Shown piece after piece: positions 34,803-43,891 of a DNA stretch of 64,000 nucleotides. The notes under the pieces were generated by a model. The model was given only the letters and a program-made list of their open reading frames with translations. It was not told where the DNA came from and did no database searches. This stretch comes from Salinisphaera sp052044135 (GTDB taxonomy: Bacteria > Pseudomonadota > Gammaproteobacteria > Nevskiales > Salinisphaeraceae), in the NCBI RefSeq assembly GCF_052044135.1, contig NZ_JBQDYF010000019.1, positions 1-64,000 of the forward strand, read 5' to 3'. The translations under genes and the position numbers were made by a program. Within the stretch, counting starts at the first letter, position 1. Every line of letters begins with the position of its first letter.

Positions 34803-36443
34803 GTGACTCACCCCTTCAATATCGATCTCGACCGCAACCCGGCCAATTTCCAGCCGCTGACACCGCTGACCTTCCTCGAGCGTGCAGCGAGCGTGATGCC
34901 CGATCGCCTTGCCATCATTCATGGCGATTTGCGCTACACCTACGGCGAGTTTTATAGCCGCGCCAGACAGCTCGGCTCTGCATTGTCCGGAAAGGGCGTG
35001 GCCCGGGGCGATGCCGTTTCCGTTCTGCTTCCGAACGTGCCGGCGATGCTCGAAGCCCACCACGGCGTGCCGATGTGCGGCGCCGTTTTGCATGCGATCA
35101 ACACACGCCTGGATGCCAAAACGCTGGCGTTCCAGCTCGACCATGCGGGTTCGCGCGCCCTGATCGTCGACGGCGAACTGTTGCCTCTGGCCCGGTCGGC
35201 GCTCGATCTCACGGTGGCGGTGAAGCCGACGCTGATTGTCTACGATGATCCCGAGGCACCCGGCGCGACGGAGAATACGTCGAACGCGCTCGACTACGAG
35301 TCGTTTCTTGCCACCGGCGACGCGCACTACGAATGGCTCATGCCCGAAGACGAGTGGGACGCGATCTCGATCAGCTATACCTCCGGAACCACAGGCGATC
35401 CCAAGGGCGTGGTCTACCATCACCGCGGCGCCTATCTGCTCGCCCAGGGCAACGCCCTGATCTCCAACATGCCGCGGTATCCGGTGTATTTGTGGACGCT
35501 GCCCATGTTCCACTGCAACGGATGGTGCTTCCCGTGGACGATGTCGGTAGTCTTCGGCACGCACGTATGCCTGCGCCAGGTCCGCGCGGAACCCATATGG
35601 CGGGCGATCGCCGAACACGGGGTCACGCATATGTGCGGGGCGCCGGCCGTGATGTCCCTGCTGGTCGCATCGGCGCCGGGGCGGGCGCGCCCGGGCGGGC
35701 AAACGGTGGAATTCTTCACCGCCGCGGCGCCGCCGCCGGAGAAGGTGCTGGCCGAAATGGAGAGCGCCGGCTTCAACGTGACGCAACTCTACGGCCTGAC
35801 TGAAACCTATGGCCCGGCTGTGGTCAACGAGTGGAAGCCGGACTGGGATGCGCTCGATCCCAGGGCGCGAGCCGCACGAAAGGCCCGCCAGGGCGTGCGC
35901 TACCCGCCACTCGAAGGGCTCGAGGTGATGGACCCGGAGACGATGGAAATCGTCCCGCGGGATGGTCAAACCGTCGGCGAGGTGATGTTTCGCGGCAACG
36001 CGGTCATGAAGGGCTATTTTCGTAACCCCGAGGCCAATCGAAAGGCGTTTTCCGGCGGCTGGTTCCACTCGGGCGATCTCGGCGTCGTGCACCCGGATGG
36101 CTATATCCAGCTCAAGGATCGATCCAAGGACATCATCATCTCCGGCGGAGAAAATATCTCGTCAATCGAGATCGAGGAGGCCCTGTACAAGCATCCGGCG
36201 GTCGCGGTGGCCGCCGTCGTGGCGATGCATCACGACAAGTGGGGCGAGACGCCCTGCGCGTTCATCGAATTCGCCGCGGGGCAAACAGCCACCAGCGAGG
36301 AACTGGAACAACACTGTCGAAACACATTGGCCTCGTACAAGATCCCGCGCCGCTTCATTTTCGAAGAAGTGCCCCGAACCGCCACCGGCAAGATCCAGAA
36401 ATACGAATTGCGCAAGCGCCTGACCGGCGACCCCGAAACATAA
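34803..36443 (+). CDS. Acyl-CoA synthetase (AMP-dependent)
   Basis: A 546-residue adenylate-forming ligase. The P-loop-like motif is ISYTSGTTGDPKGVVYHHRG near residue 185, the A5-type motif is QLYGLTETYGPAVVNEWKP near 328, the hinge/A8 motif is GWFHSGDLGVVHPDGYIQLK then DRSKDIIISGGENISS near 420-450, and the A10 lysine is in PRTATGKIQKYELR near 528. It activates a carboxylic acid to its CoA thioester; the branch is that of medium-chain/3-methylthiopropionate-type ligases (FACL-like), but the substrate cannot be fixed. GTG at 34803 is chosen because AGGAG sits 7 bases upstream; the longer frame would overlap the upstream gene. Confidence 0.88.
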   Translation: MTHPFNIDLDRNPANFQPLTPLTFLERAASVMPDRLAIIHGDLRYTYGEFYSRARQLGSALSGKGVARGDAVSVLLPNVPAMLEAHHGVPMCGAVLHAINTRLDAKTLAFQLDHAGSRALIVDGELLPLARSALDLTVAVKPTLIVYDDPEAPGATENTSNALDYESFLATGDAHYEWLMPEDEWDAISISYTSGTTGDPKGVVYHHRGAYLLAQGNALISNMPRYPVYLWTLPMFHCNGWCFPWTMSVVFGTHVCLRQVRAEPIWRAIAEHGVTHMCGAPAVMSLLVASAPGRARPGGQTVEFFTAAAPPPEKVLAEMESAGFNVTQLYGLTETYGPAVVNEWKPDWDALDPRARAARKARQGVRYPPLEGLEVMDPETMEIVPRDGQTVGEVMFRGNAVMKGYFRNPEANRKAFSGGWFHSGDLGVVHPDGYIQLKDRSKDIIISGGENISSIEIEEALYKHPAVAVAAVVAMHHDKWGETPCAFIEFAAGQTATSEELEQHCRNTLASYKIPRRFIFEEVPRTATGKIQKYELRKRLTGDPET

Positions 36444-36585
36444 ACCGCGCCACGGGCGTTGCCGCCGCCGAGGCGGACATCGACGCCCGCCGGTAAGCAT
36501 CCCGTGCTATGACCGAATCCGGCCCGGCAATACAAACGCATGTCGGCGCGCGGTCGGCTCCCCGGGGCTCGCGCGCCCGCGCTGG

Positions 36586-37737
36586 CTACCAAAAGCTATA
36601 GCGCTTATCCGCAGCCAGCGCGACCAGCGGGGCCCGGGCTACAACGCGCGGCCCCAGTTTCACGACCAGGTGCCCGATCGATTGCCCTTGCTTGACGGGC
36701 GCCATGATCGAACCGGGCAACTTCACGCTCGCCTTCAGCTGGGCGTATTGCCCGCGCGGTACCGTTACGTAAAGCGTCTTTCGCAGCCCCAGCGGGACCT
36801 TGTCCTGGTCTCCGTGTTTAACGGGCGCCTTGAATACGGACTGTCCCGCCGCGTACATCTTGTGCGTGGCGTAATTGTGGAAGCCATAGTCCAGCAGCGA
36901 GCCGGTCACCTGTGCCAGGTTGATGTAGTTCGCCGCACTCGATGCCTTGGGCTTGTCTGCGCCCATCACCACACCGATCAGCCGCATGCCATGGCGCTTC
37001 GCCGAAGCCGCCAGGTTATATCCCACCGCGCTCACATAGCCCGGTTTCAATCCATCGACACTCGGATCGCGCCACAACAGCTTGTTGTAGTTATTCTGAT
37101 GGATGTTGTTCCAGGTGAATGATTTCAGGGCAAAAAAGCGCGCGTATTCGTCGGGGAACCGGCGAATGATCGCGCGCGACAACTTGGCCAGATCGAGCGC
37201 CGAGCTATGCAGGCCGGGGCGGGGCAGGCCGTTGGGGTCGGTGTAATGCGTGTCGTGCAGGCCGAGCTGGCGGGCGTCGCGATTCATCCGGGCCACGAAC
37301 GCCTGCTCGCTACCGCTGACACCTTCGGCCAGCGTCATTGCCGCGTCGTTGCCCGAGGGCACCAGCATGCCTTTCAGCAGATTATCGACGCTCACGTGCG
37401 AGCCCACCTTGAGGAACATCCGCGAGCCGCCCTCATGCCAGGCCTTCTTGCTCACGCGGAACTTCGTGTCGAGCGTGATCTGCCCACGCTTGAGTTCCTG
37501 GAACACCACGAACGCGGTCATCAGCTTCGTGGTACTCGCGGGCGCCAGCTCCTTATCCTTATTCTTCGCGGCCAGTATCCGGCCCGTTCGATAGTCCATC
37601 AGCACATAGGACTTGGCGTCGAGCGGCGCCATATGCGGCACGATCACCGGCGGCGCGGCCGGCGTATCGGCCGCCTGCGCCGTTCCGGTGACGACAAAGA
37701 CAAAGAGCAGGCACGAACAGAGAACTGACTTCCGCAT
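36586..37737 (-). CDS. D-alanyl-D-alanine carboxypeptidase-like PBP (S11 family)
   Basis: A 383-residue exported protein with a signal peptide (MRKSVLCSCLLFVFVVTGTA, then QAA). The S11/PBP5 motifs are SxxK in APASTTKLMTAF near residue 67, SxN in LVPSGNDAAMT near 128, and the third motif, which reads DGLKPGYVSAVGYN near 231. The third motif is normally KTG; here the DNA clearly gives Lys-Pro-Gly. A PBP5 C-terminal beta domain follows, but the usual amphipathic anchoring helix is not evident and the protein ends VALAADKRYSFW. It should trim D-Ala from peptidoglycan pentapeptides in the periplasm if active. Monocistronic, convergent with the acyl-CoA ligase. Confidence 0.88.
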   Translation of the reverse strand: MRKSVLCSCLLFVFVVTGTAQAADTPAAPPVIVPHMAPLDAKSYVLMDYRTGRILAAKNKDKELAPASTTKLMTAFVVFQELKRGQITLDTKFRVSKKAWHEGGSRMFLKVGSHVSVDNLLKGMLVPSGNDAAMTLAEGVSGSEQAFVARMNRDARQLGLHDTHYTDPNGLPRPGLHSSALDLAKLSRAIIRRFPDEYARFFALKSFTWNNIHQNNYNKLLWRDPSVDGLKPGYVSAVGYNLAASAKRHGMRLIGVVMGADKPKASSAANYINLAQVTGSLLDYGFHNYATHKMYAAGQSVFKAPVKHGDQDKVPLGLRKTLYVTVPRGQYAQLKASVKLPGSIMAPVKQGQSIGHLVVKLGPRVVARAPLVALAADKRYSFW

Positions 37738-38202
37738 GAGGCGATATGACCGTAAAAATGAAGGGGTTGAGGGGGGCGTGGATAATCGTCGGAGCCGGGG
37801 ATTCTACATTCACGCCGCGAGATGTACCGTAAGCGTCCTGATCGGTCGCTGGGATAGCCGCCCAATATCCTCTCGCTCGGCGGTCGGCAGCGCCGGATCC
37901 GGCCGAGCGATCCGTAGGGTATGCGAGCCGGCGCAGCGGGCGAGTTGTGAGCTGGCCGAAAAATCAGGCCTCGGCGCCGAGTGCGTCCCCGCGTGCCACG
38001 CTTCAGTTGCTTTGCGAGTTGTCCAACGGAAACTGCCCGGCGATCATTGCCACGCGTTCGCCATAGCGGCGTGCCGTTTCGAGATCGCCGGGTGACATCG
38101 CGGCGGGTGGTGCATTGGCATGGTCAGTCTTGCTGCGTCAACGCGCGCGATGCGTGCCGGACGGTGAACCTGCGGACAAGGCATGGCCGCACGCGGCGCG
38201 AA
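37738..38202. other. Intergenic region, no gene seen
   Basis: These 465 bases lie between the PBP start and the glnQ stop, both minus strand. The part nearest 37738 should hold the PBP promoter. I see no supported ORF, RNA or strong terminator. Confidence 0.4.
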
Positions 38203-38964
38203 TCAATGGTGCAGCACGCGGGCGAGGAACGACTGCGTGCGTTCGCTCTGCGGATCTGAAAAGAGCTGCTCGGGGGTACCTTCCTCCACGATGGCGCCGT
38301 GGTCCATGTAAATGACCCGTTCGGAGACCTCGCGTGCGAAGCCCATTTCGTGGGTCACCACGATCATGGTCATGCCGCTCTTGGCCAGTTCGCGCATCAC
38401 GTCGAGCACTTCGCCGACCATTTCCGGGTCCAGCGCCGACGTGGGCTCGTCGAATAGCATGACGTTGGGATGCATGGCCAGGGAACGCGCGATCGCAAGC
38501 CGCTGCTGCTGGCCGCCGGACAGCTGGCCAGGATATTTTTCCGCCTGATCCTGAATACCCACGCGTTCGAGTAGCTCCATGGCTTCCTGGCGTGCCTCCT
38601 GCTGCCCGCGGCCGCGCACCTTGATCGGCGCCAGGGTGATGTTGTCGATGCAGCTCATGTGCGGGAACAGATTGAACTGCTGAAACACCATGCCGGCGTC
38701 GCGCCGAACCGAGCGAATCGATTGCTGGCCACCGGCCCCCATCTTGCCGTGGGGCAGGAGTTCGATGCCGTCGACCACGATGCGGCCGGCCTCGAAATCC
38801 TCGAGTGCATTCACGCAGCGAATCAATGTCGATTTGCCCGAACCGCTGGCACCGATGACCACCACCACTTCGCCCGTGCTGACCGTCATGTTGACGTCGC
38901 GGAGCACATGTAGGTCGCCGAAATGCTTGTGGACGTTCTCGATCTGGACGATGGGGTCGGCCAT
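38203..38964 (-). CDS. glnQ: Glutamine-type ABC transporter ATPase
   Basis: A 253-residue polar amino acid ATPase: Walker A GASGSGKSTLIRCVNALE near residue 36, Q-loop AGMVFQQFNLFPHMS near 86, signature QLSGGQQQRLAIARSLA near 145, Walker B VMLFDEPTSALDPEMV near 168, H-loop VTHEMGFAREV near 205. It is very similar along its length to E. coli GlnQ. It powers uptake through the GlnP permease, whose gene is divergent and 263 bases away. The start at 38964 (MADPIVQIENV) is preferred over the upstream-extended frame. Confidence 0.9.
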   Translation of the reverse strand: MADPIVQIENVHKHFGDLHVLRDVNMTVSTGEVVVVIGASGSGKSTLIRCVNALEDFEAGRIVVDGIELLPHGKMGAGGQQSIRSVRRDAGMVFQQFNLFPHMSCIDNITLAPIKVRGRGQQEARQEAMELLERVGIQDQAEKYPGQLSGGQQQRLAIARSLAMHPNVMLFDEPTSALDPEMVGEVLDVMRELAKSGMTMIVVTHEMGFAREVSERVIYMDHGAIVEEGTPEQLFSDPQSERTQSFLARVLHH

Positions 38965-39227
38965 GAAGTATTCCCGGAAGTTGATATAGGTTTCGATCGT
39001 CGCGCACCGGTAGCCGTGCTCGGCCCGAATCATCGGTGGTGCGCTTCCCCTTGACGCATCCTATCGTTTTTTGCCGCGCACGGTGGGGGATTACCGCCAC
39101 CGGGTGCGGCGGTCGATGTATGCAATACTGGAAAAGGGGATCGTCTAGAGCGATCAATTCAGATCAAATAGCGCGACGTTGAACGCCGCCGCTGCGCGAC
39201 TACGCGCCAACCAGGGAGATCGTCCGC
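38965..39227. promoter_or_regulatory. Divergent glnQ/glnP promoter region
   Basis: This 263-base gap between divergent genes of one transporter must hold two promoters. Less GC-rich stretches occur near 39150-39175 (AATTCAGATCAAATAG). No clear enhancer or nitrogen-regulator palindrome was recognised. Confidence 0.45.
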
Positions 39228-39896
39228 GTGAGTTTTCCGATCAGTATCAGCGATATCGAATCGGCAATGCCGCTCCTGCTGCAGGGGCTGCAGCTAACGC
39301 TCGAGATTACGGTCTTCGGTCTGATTCTGGGGTTTGTCATCGGCTTGTTCGTCGGCCTGAGCACACTCAGCCCGACGCGCTGGCTACGCTGGCCGGGTAC
39401 GGCCTACATGGAGTTTTTCCGCGGCACACCGATACTCGTGCAGGCGTTGTTCATATTCTATGGTCTGCCCGACGTCATCGGCCATCCAATTCCGGCGTTC
39501 GCGGCCGGCGTGGCGGCGATCGCGCTCAATTCCGGGGCCTATATCTGTGAGATCGTTCGCGGCGGGGTGAAATCCATCGAGAAGAGTCAGCGCGAGGCCG
39601 GGCTGGCGGTCGGGTTGTCCAACGCCCAGACCTTTCGCTACATCATCTGGCCGCAGGCGCTGCGTCGCATCGTGCCGCCGCTGGGTAACCAGGGCATCAT
39701 CAGCCTGAAAGACACGTCGGTTTTTTCGGTGATCGGCGTTGGCGAACTCGTGCGCCAGGGGCAGGTGTACATCGCCGCCACTTTCAATGCCTTCGAGATC
39801 TACTTCGTCGTGGCGATCATGTACCTGATCATCACGCTCACGTTTTCCTTCTTCCTGCGTAAGTTGGAGAAGCGACAGAACCGAGGATATGCCTGA
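39228..39896 (+). CDS. glnP: Glutamine-type ABC transporter permease
   Basis: A 222-residue membrane protein of the HisMQ/GlnP family with about five hydrophobic segments. Typical stretches are EFFRGTPILVQALFIFYGLP near residue 64, ALNSGAYICEIVRGGVKSIE near 100 and the EAA loop QREAGLAVGLSNAQTFRYII near 123. RRIVPPLGNQGIISLKDTSV near 146 matches E. coli GlnP closely. GTG start. It probably acts as a homodimer with GlnQ. A bidirectional terminator separates it from the convergent glnH. Confidence 0.9.
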   Translation: MSFPISISDIESAMPLLLQGLQLTLEITVFGLILGFVIGLFVGLSTLSPTRWLRWPGTAYMEFFRGTPILVQALFIFYGLPDVIGHPIPAFAAGVAAIALNSGAYICEIVRGGVKSIEKSQREAGLAVGLSNAQTFRYIIWPQALRRIVPPLGNQGIISLKDTSVFSVIGVGELVRQGQVYIAATFNAFEIYFVVAIMYLIITLTFSFFLRKLEKRQNRGYA

Positions 39897-39914
39897 GACG
39901 GGATAGGGCCGCAT

Positions 39915-39945
39915 AAAAAAGGCCGCGCAAAAGCGCGGCCTTTTT
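39915..39945. terminator. Bidirectional terminator between glnP and glnH
   Basis: GGCCGCGC and GCGCGGCC form a perfect 8-bp stem with an AAAA loop. It is preceded by a run of six A residues and followed by five T residues, so it works for both convergent genes. Confidence 0.9.
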
Positions 39946-39966
39946 CATTACCCGCCCGGGGCAGGG

Positions 39967-40758
39967 TTACTGGGTCAAGTCGGCCGGCGGTGCCTTGTCG
40001 AACCATTTCTTGTAGATCTTGGTGAACGTGCCGTCTTTCTTAATCTGCGTCAGCGCCTTGTTCACCGGCTGTACCCACTTGCTGTTCTGCGGGAAGGCGA
40101 TGCCGTACTGCTGTCCGGCATACGTCGGGCCGACCGCCTTGACCTTGCCGTGCCCCTTGGTCTTGATGAAGTACAGCACATTGGGCACATCGTAGAACGC
40201 CGCGTCCACGTTGCCGCTGATCAACGCCATATACATTTGCGAGGTGCCCGGATACGGCACTACCTTGCCGATCCCCGGGACCTTGTGCGTCAGATAGTCG
40301 TAGCTGGTACTGCCGATCTTGGTGGATACCGACTTGCCCTTCAGATCCTTGATCGTCTTGATGGTGTTGTTGTCGGCGCGCACCATCAACTTCAAGCCCG
40401 AGTCGTAATAGGGATTGGAGAAGTCGACCTTCTGGGCCCGCTCCTTGGTGATCGTGATGCCCGCGATGGCCATGTCCACGCTCTTGGCCTGCAGCGCCGG
40501 GATAATGCCGTTGAAATCCATCGTCCGCAGATGGACCTTGAAGCCGGCGCGTTTCGCGATCGCATGGATGATATCGATATCGTAGCCGACGTGCTTGCGC
40601 GTCTTGATATCCAGCGACTCGAAGGGCACGAAGCTCGGGTCGGTGGCGACCGTCAGCGTCGGTTCGGCCGCCAGGGCCGAAGGCGCCGCACAGAACACGG
40701 TGGCAGCGGTCACCGCCGCAGCGAAGGCGCCGCGCAGACATCTTTTGATGGGCGTCAT
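39967..40758 (-). CDS. glnH: Glutamine-type periplasmic binding protein
   Basis: A 263-residue exported solute-binding protein. The signal peptide is MTPIKRCLRGAFAAAVTAAT, continuing to a SALA-A cleavage region. The mature part matches E. coli GlnH in its key ligand-binding stretches: TVATDPSFVPFESLD, MDFNGIIPALQAKSVDMAIA, GITITKERAQKVDFSNPYY and QQYGIAFPQNSKW. It delivers glutamine or a related polar amino acid to GlnP. Although functionally linked to glnP and glnQ, it is on the strand opposite to glnP and has its own promoter region to the right. Confidence 0.9.
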   Translation of the reverse strand: MTPIKRCLRGAFAAAVTAATVFCAAPSALAAEPTLTVATDPSFVPFESLDIKTRKHVGYDIDIIHAIAKRAGFKVHLRTMDFNGIIPALQAKSVDMAIAGITITKERAQKVDFSNPYYDSGLKLMVRADNNTIKTIKDLKGKSVSTKIGSTSYDYLTHKVPGIGKVVPYPGTSQMYMALISGNVDAAFYDVPNVLYFIKTKGHGKVKAVGPTYAGQQYGIAFPQNSKWVQPVNKALTQIKKDGTFTKIYKKWFDKAPPADLTQ

Positions 40759-41239
40759 TATCAATAATCCTCGTTGTGGTTTTTGTATACCCCAAAGTCC
40801 GCGGGTGCGGACCATTCCTTACGAACAATGACCAGCGGTCAAAGCGCGTGTCAACTGACGCGCCTAGCCGCAAGAGCCGAATGCCGGCCGAGCTGGCGCA
40901 ATTCAGCGTTGGAGAAATAATACGCCAGCGCAGGTAAAGCAACGCAGCACGATCTCAAGTGTGCCGCAAGCGGGCACGTCATCCTGGCTGGCGAAGACGG
41001 CGGCGTCGGACGAAGAGCGCCGGTCGATACAGCGCGCGCTTTGCCGGGCGTTTCAAACCGTGAGTTGAAGCGAGGTTCGCTTAACCCGTACGTTGAGGAT
41101 GGCGGAGAATAGGCGCACGGCGTCGAGTGACCGACCTACGCGGAAACTCGGCCCATCTATACCCCGGGGCTGTTCATGGGTAAGTAGTGAGCGCTGCCGA
41201 TCCCGGCAGCGGCGATCCGTGTGCTTCGGGTCGCTTCAT
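40759..41239. other. Intergenic region upstream of glnH
   Basis: About 480 bases that should contain the glnH promoter near the left end. No supported gene, RNA or repeat was seen before the MITE-like element begins at 41240. Confidence 0.4.
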
Positions 41240-41420
41240 TATTAACCCGGCACAAAAATAGATGATTTTTCGGGTTAATAACGCGCGTATGCGACCGCAT
41301 GCTCGCTGCGGCCATCGGCCGCGAAGCCTTTGAAAATAAAAGACGGAAAGTCGCCGGCTTTTATTTTTGAAAGCGTTGAAAACAGCTGATGAAGTCAGCT
41401 GTCTTGATGCCGGATTAATA
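41240..41420. mobile_element. MITE-like 181-bp hairpin-rich element, copy 2
   Basis: This is an inverted second copy of 15645-15825, equally long and collinear, with about 13 substitutions and no gap. TA borders and inverted ends (TTAACCCGGCA / TTAATCCGGCA) are present, and the ACAGCTGA/TCAGCTGT stem is perfect in this copy where copy 1 has one mismatch. A roughly 60-codon frame is open through both copies, but it has no start of its own and no family resemblance; I regard it as incidental. It lies in non-coding DNA between glnH and the SDR gene. Confidence 0.75.
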
Positions 41421-41741
41421 GGCTTTTGCTCTGTCCGGGCCGGATGCCTGTCACTGGTCGCATCGGCGTCGGTTTTGTTTCGGATCGTCCGGCGGCGTCT
41501 GCTCATGGTGTCATGGCCAATCGTGTGTCCGGCCTGTTGATCGGGCCGGCGTTCAGGACAAGCCGCGTCGCCCGGGCGGACAGGCGGCGGCAAGGACCAA
41601 ATTGCGGCCGCCGATCGAGCGCACTACACTACTAGTGCCGCACCCCCGTTTCGGGCCGGGGGATCTGACGAGGACACGTTTCCAAGTCGCCGGCGGCGAC
41701 CTTGTGAGTCGTGCCCGCCGGCGAAGTTGCGGCCCGGCGTA
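41421..41741. other. Intergenic region, no gene seen
   Basis: These 321 bases lie between the MITE-like copy and the stop of the NAD-dependent epimerase-like gene. Open frames here are short, lack ribosome sites and do not resemble proteins. Confidence 0.4.
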
Positions 41742-42644
41742 TCAACCGGAATTGGCGGTACCGTAATCCATGTTGCGCAAGTCCTGCATGAGACCAGGCC
41801 CGGTCGGCGTCCAGCCCAGCCGGTCGCGGGTCAGTGTGCTCGAGGCCGGCAGGTCCATGGCCACGAAGGCGCCAAGCCAGCCGAAATGCGCTGTGGCCTC
41901 GTCGGTCGACAAGGATTTTACCGGCACGCCGAGCCCAGCGCCGATGGCCTCGGCGATGTCTCGGGCCGGCACCCCTTCCTCGGCAACCGCGTGCCAGCGG
42001 GCACCTGCCGCATGCTTGTCGAGGGCCAACCGGTAGAGCCGGGCGACATCATGTACATGCGCCGCGGGCCAGCGGTTGGTGCCGCCGTCGATGTACGCCG
42101 AGACGCCTTTCTCGCGCGCAAGCGCGATCAGTGGCGAGATCAGCCCCTGCCGAACCGTGTCGTGAACCTGCGGCAGGCGCACCACAGCAACGGATACGCC
42201 GCGCCCGGCCATGTTCTCGCCGGTCAGCTCGGACAGCCGGCGCGGATTGGGGTTATTACGGTCGAAAACATCTTCGGTGGCCGTCGCGCCGGGCGCGGCG
42301 CTGCCCATGCCCGTTCCGGAGGTAATAATCAGTGGTCGGTCCGAGCCGGCCAGCACGCCCGCCATCGCTTCGATCACGCGACGGTCTTTCTCGCAATTCT
42401 CGGCGAACCGCGAAAAGTCGTGGTCGAAGGCAGTGTGGATTACCGCGTCCGCTGCCGACGCACCGCGCGCCAGGCTGTCGGGGTCTTCGAGCGTGCCACG
42501 GTGCATCCCGGCGCCAGCTTGCGCAAGCCATCGCGCGCCGGCATCGGAGCGCGTCAGCCCGAGTACCTGATGCCCGGCGTCGATCAGTTCGTGCACGATC
42601 CTGGAGCCGATGAAACCGGTCGCGCCGGTGAGGAATACACGCAT
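41742..42644 (-). CDS. Extended SDR / NAD-dependent epimerase-like protein
   Basis: A 300-residue protein that starts with the Rossmann motif VFLTGATGFIGSRIVHELI. ADAVIHTAFDHDFSRF follows near residue 65, and substrate-domain features such as YIDGGTNRWPAAHVHDVARL lie near 185-205. The usual active-site YxxxK is not clear; the segment after the SGTG strand (LIITSGTGMGSAAPGATATE) has a Ser/Thr-rich turn instead. It belongs to the atypical SDR group often found divergent from a helix-turn-helix gene, as here (97 bases apart). It probably reduces or rearranges a small carbonyl compound; the substrate is unknown. Ribosome site GGAG. Confidence 0.85.
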   Translation of the reverse strand: MRVFLTGATGFIGSRIVHELIDAGHQVLGLTRSDAGARWLAQAGAGMHRGTLEDPDSLARGASAADAVIHTAFDHDFSRFAENCEKDRRVIEAMAGVLAGSDRPLIITSGTGMGSAAPGATATEDVFDRNNPNPRRLSELTGENMAGRGVSVAVVRLPQVHDTVRQGLISPLIALAREKGVSAYIDGGTNRWPAAHVHDVARLYRLALDKHAAGARWHAVAEEGVPARDIAEAIGAGLGVPVKSLSTDEATAHFGWLGAFVAMDLPASSTLTRDRLGWTPTGPGLMQDLRNMDYGTANSG

Positions 42645-42741
42645 GGGAGGTCTCCTGTGTTGTCTTGGACCTCATGCTGGCTGATATTCGCTCCTGTTAA
42701 AGTAGTGATCGTATCCCGGTATAAGAACCAACAGGGTCACC

Positions 42742-43563
42742 ATGGCTGCCACGACCGGCAATAGGCTCGGCACGTATCTGCGCGACCGCCGAAGCCGCCT
42801 CGATCCTGCCGCGTTCGGCTTTGTAACCGGTCGTCGTCGTACACCCGGTCTGCGCCGCGAGGAAGTCGCGCTGCGCGCGCATATCAGCCCCACCTGGTAC
42901 ACGTGGCTGGAGCAGGGCCGTGGTGGCGCACCCTCGGCCGACGTGCTCGACCGGATCGCAACCGCGCTGATGCTGACCGAGCCTGAACGCGAGCACCTGT
43001 TCATGCTGGGGCTCGGACGTCCGCCGGAGGTTCGCTACAGGCCGGTTGACGGCGTCAGCCCGCGCCTTCAGCGCGTGCTGGACGCGCTGGAGGTGAACCC
43101 CGCCATCGTCAAGACGGCCACCTGGGATGTCGTAGCCTGGAATCGTGCCGCGGCGATGGTGTTTACCGACTACGCGAAACTGCCATCCGGCCAGCGCAAT
43201 ATCCTGCGGCTCATGTTTGCCCATCCACAGGCACGGAGTCGTCAGGAAGACTGGGACAGCATCGCCCGTGTCGTGGTGGGCTCGTTTCGCGCAGACGTCG
43301 CGCGTGCCGGCGCGACCGCCGCCATCACCGAGCTTGTCGACGAACTGTCGCGAACGAGCCCCGAGTTCGATGTGCTCTGGCGCGACCACGACGTGGTCGC
43401 ACCCGGCGAGGGGGTCAAGCGCCTCCACCATCCCGACCTCGGCTTGCTCGAGCTGGAGTTCTCCGCTTTCGCGATCGATGGCCGGCCGGAGTTGGGCATG
43501 ATCGTCTATAACCCGGCGACCGACGCGCTGGCGGCACGCATACGCGCTCATATTGCGAAGTGA
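42742..43563 (+). CDS. XRE-type regulator with MmyB-like ligand domain
   Basis: A 273-residue regulator with an N-terminal helix-turn-helix (RRRTPGLRREEVALRAHISP, then TWYTWLEQGRG) in residues 10-80. A C-terminal MmyB-like PAS-related domain follows (WDVVAWNRAAAMVFTDYAKL near residue 132, then RNILRLMFAHPQAR). MmyB-like proteins sense small hydrophobic ligands and usually control an adjacent oxidoreductase gene. The neighbouring divergent SDR gene is the natural target. Confidence 0.9.
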   Translation: MAATTGNRLGTYLRDRRSRLDPAAFGFVTGRRRTPGLRREEVALRAHISPTWYTWLEQGRGGAPSADVLDRIATALMLTEPEREHLFMLGLGRPPEVRYRPVDGVSPRLQRVLDALEVNPAIVKTATWDVVAWNRAAAMVFTDYAKLPSGQRNILRLMFAHPQARSRQEDWDSIARVVVGSFRADVARAGATAAITELVDELSRTSPEFDVLWRDHDVVAPGEGVKRLHHPDLGLLELEFSAFAIDGRPELGMIVYNPATDALAARIRAHIAK

Positions 43564-43832
43564 GCGAGAGCCATCGCATACCCATCATGGGACGGACCGA
43601 GACCCGCGGCGCTTATACGGTGCTCCGGGTCACTGGTATTGGCGGCACGTCAAGGTCCGATCGTGCTCACTGGCGGATACGCTTCAACAACCGGCTTCGG
43701 TTTCGCGCGCTCCGAAAGGCGAATAGTCGGCTCCAAACGGGCCGTCTAAAGCGAATTTTTTGTCGATCATGTGAGGGTGTAGACAAACCCTTATTCCGTT
43801 TGCCGATTGTAAAAACAATGCCTTGGCGGCAG

Positions 43833-43862
43833 GTCGGAGTAGCGCGCAGCGCATAATCCGAC
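43833..43862. repeat. REP-like palindrome unit 1
   Basis: GTCGGA at 43833-43838 pairs with TCCGAC at 43857-43862, around a GC-rich loop that itself contains GCGCGCAGCGC. It resembles dispersed GTCGGATTA...TAATCCGAC extragenic palindromes. Confidence 0.5.
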
Positions 43863-43891
43863 GCTCAATCGGCGAGTTCCGGGGATCGGCT

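Noticed and set aside
34638..36092. A 484-codon minus-strand frame
   Set aside because: Antisense to the acyl-CoA ligase and crotonase genes, rich in His and Arg without motif. A GC-skew shadow.
41174..41593. A 139-codon minus-strand frame crossing the MITE-like copy, with a similar frame across copy 1
   Set aside because: The shared 60 residues only reflect the repeated DNA. Starts and flanks differ, and no ribosome site is associated, so I treat it as incidental rather than as a small protein.
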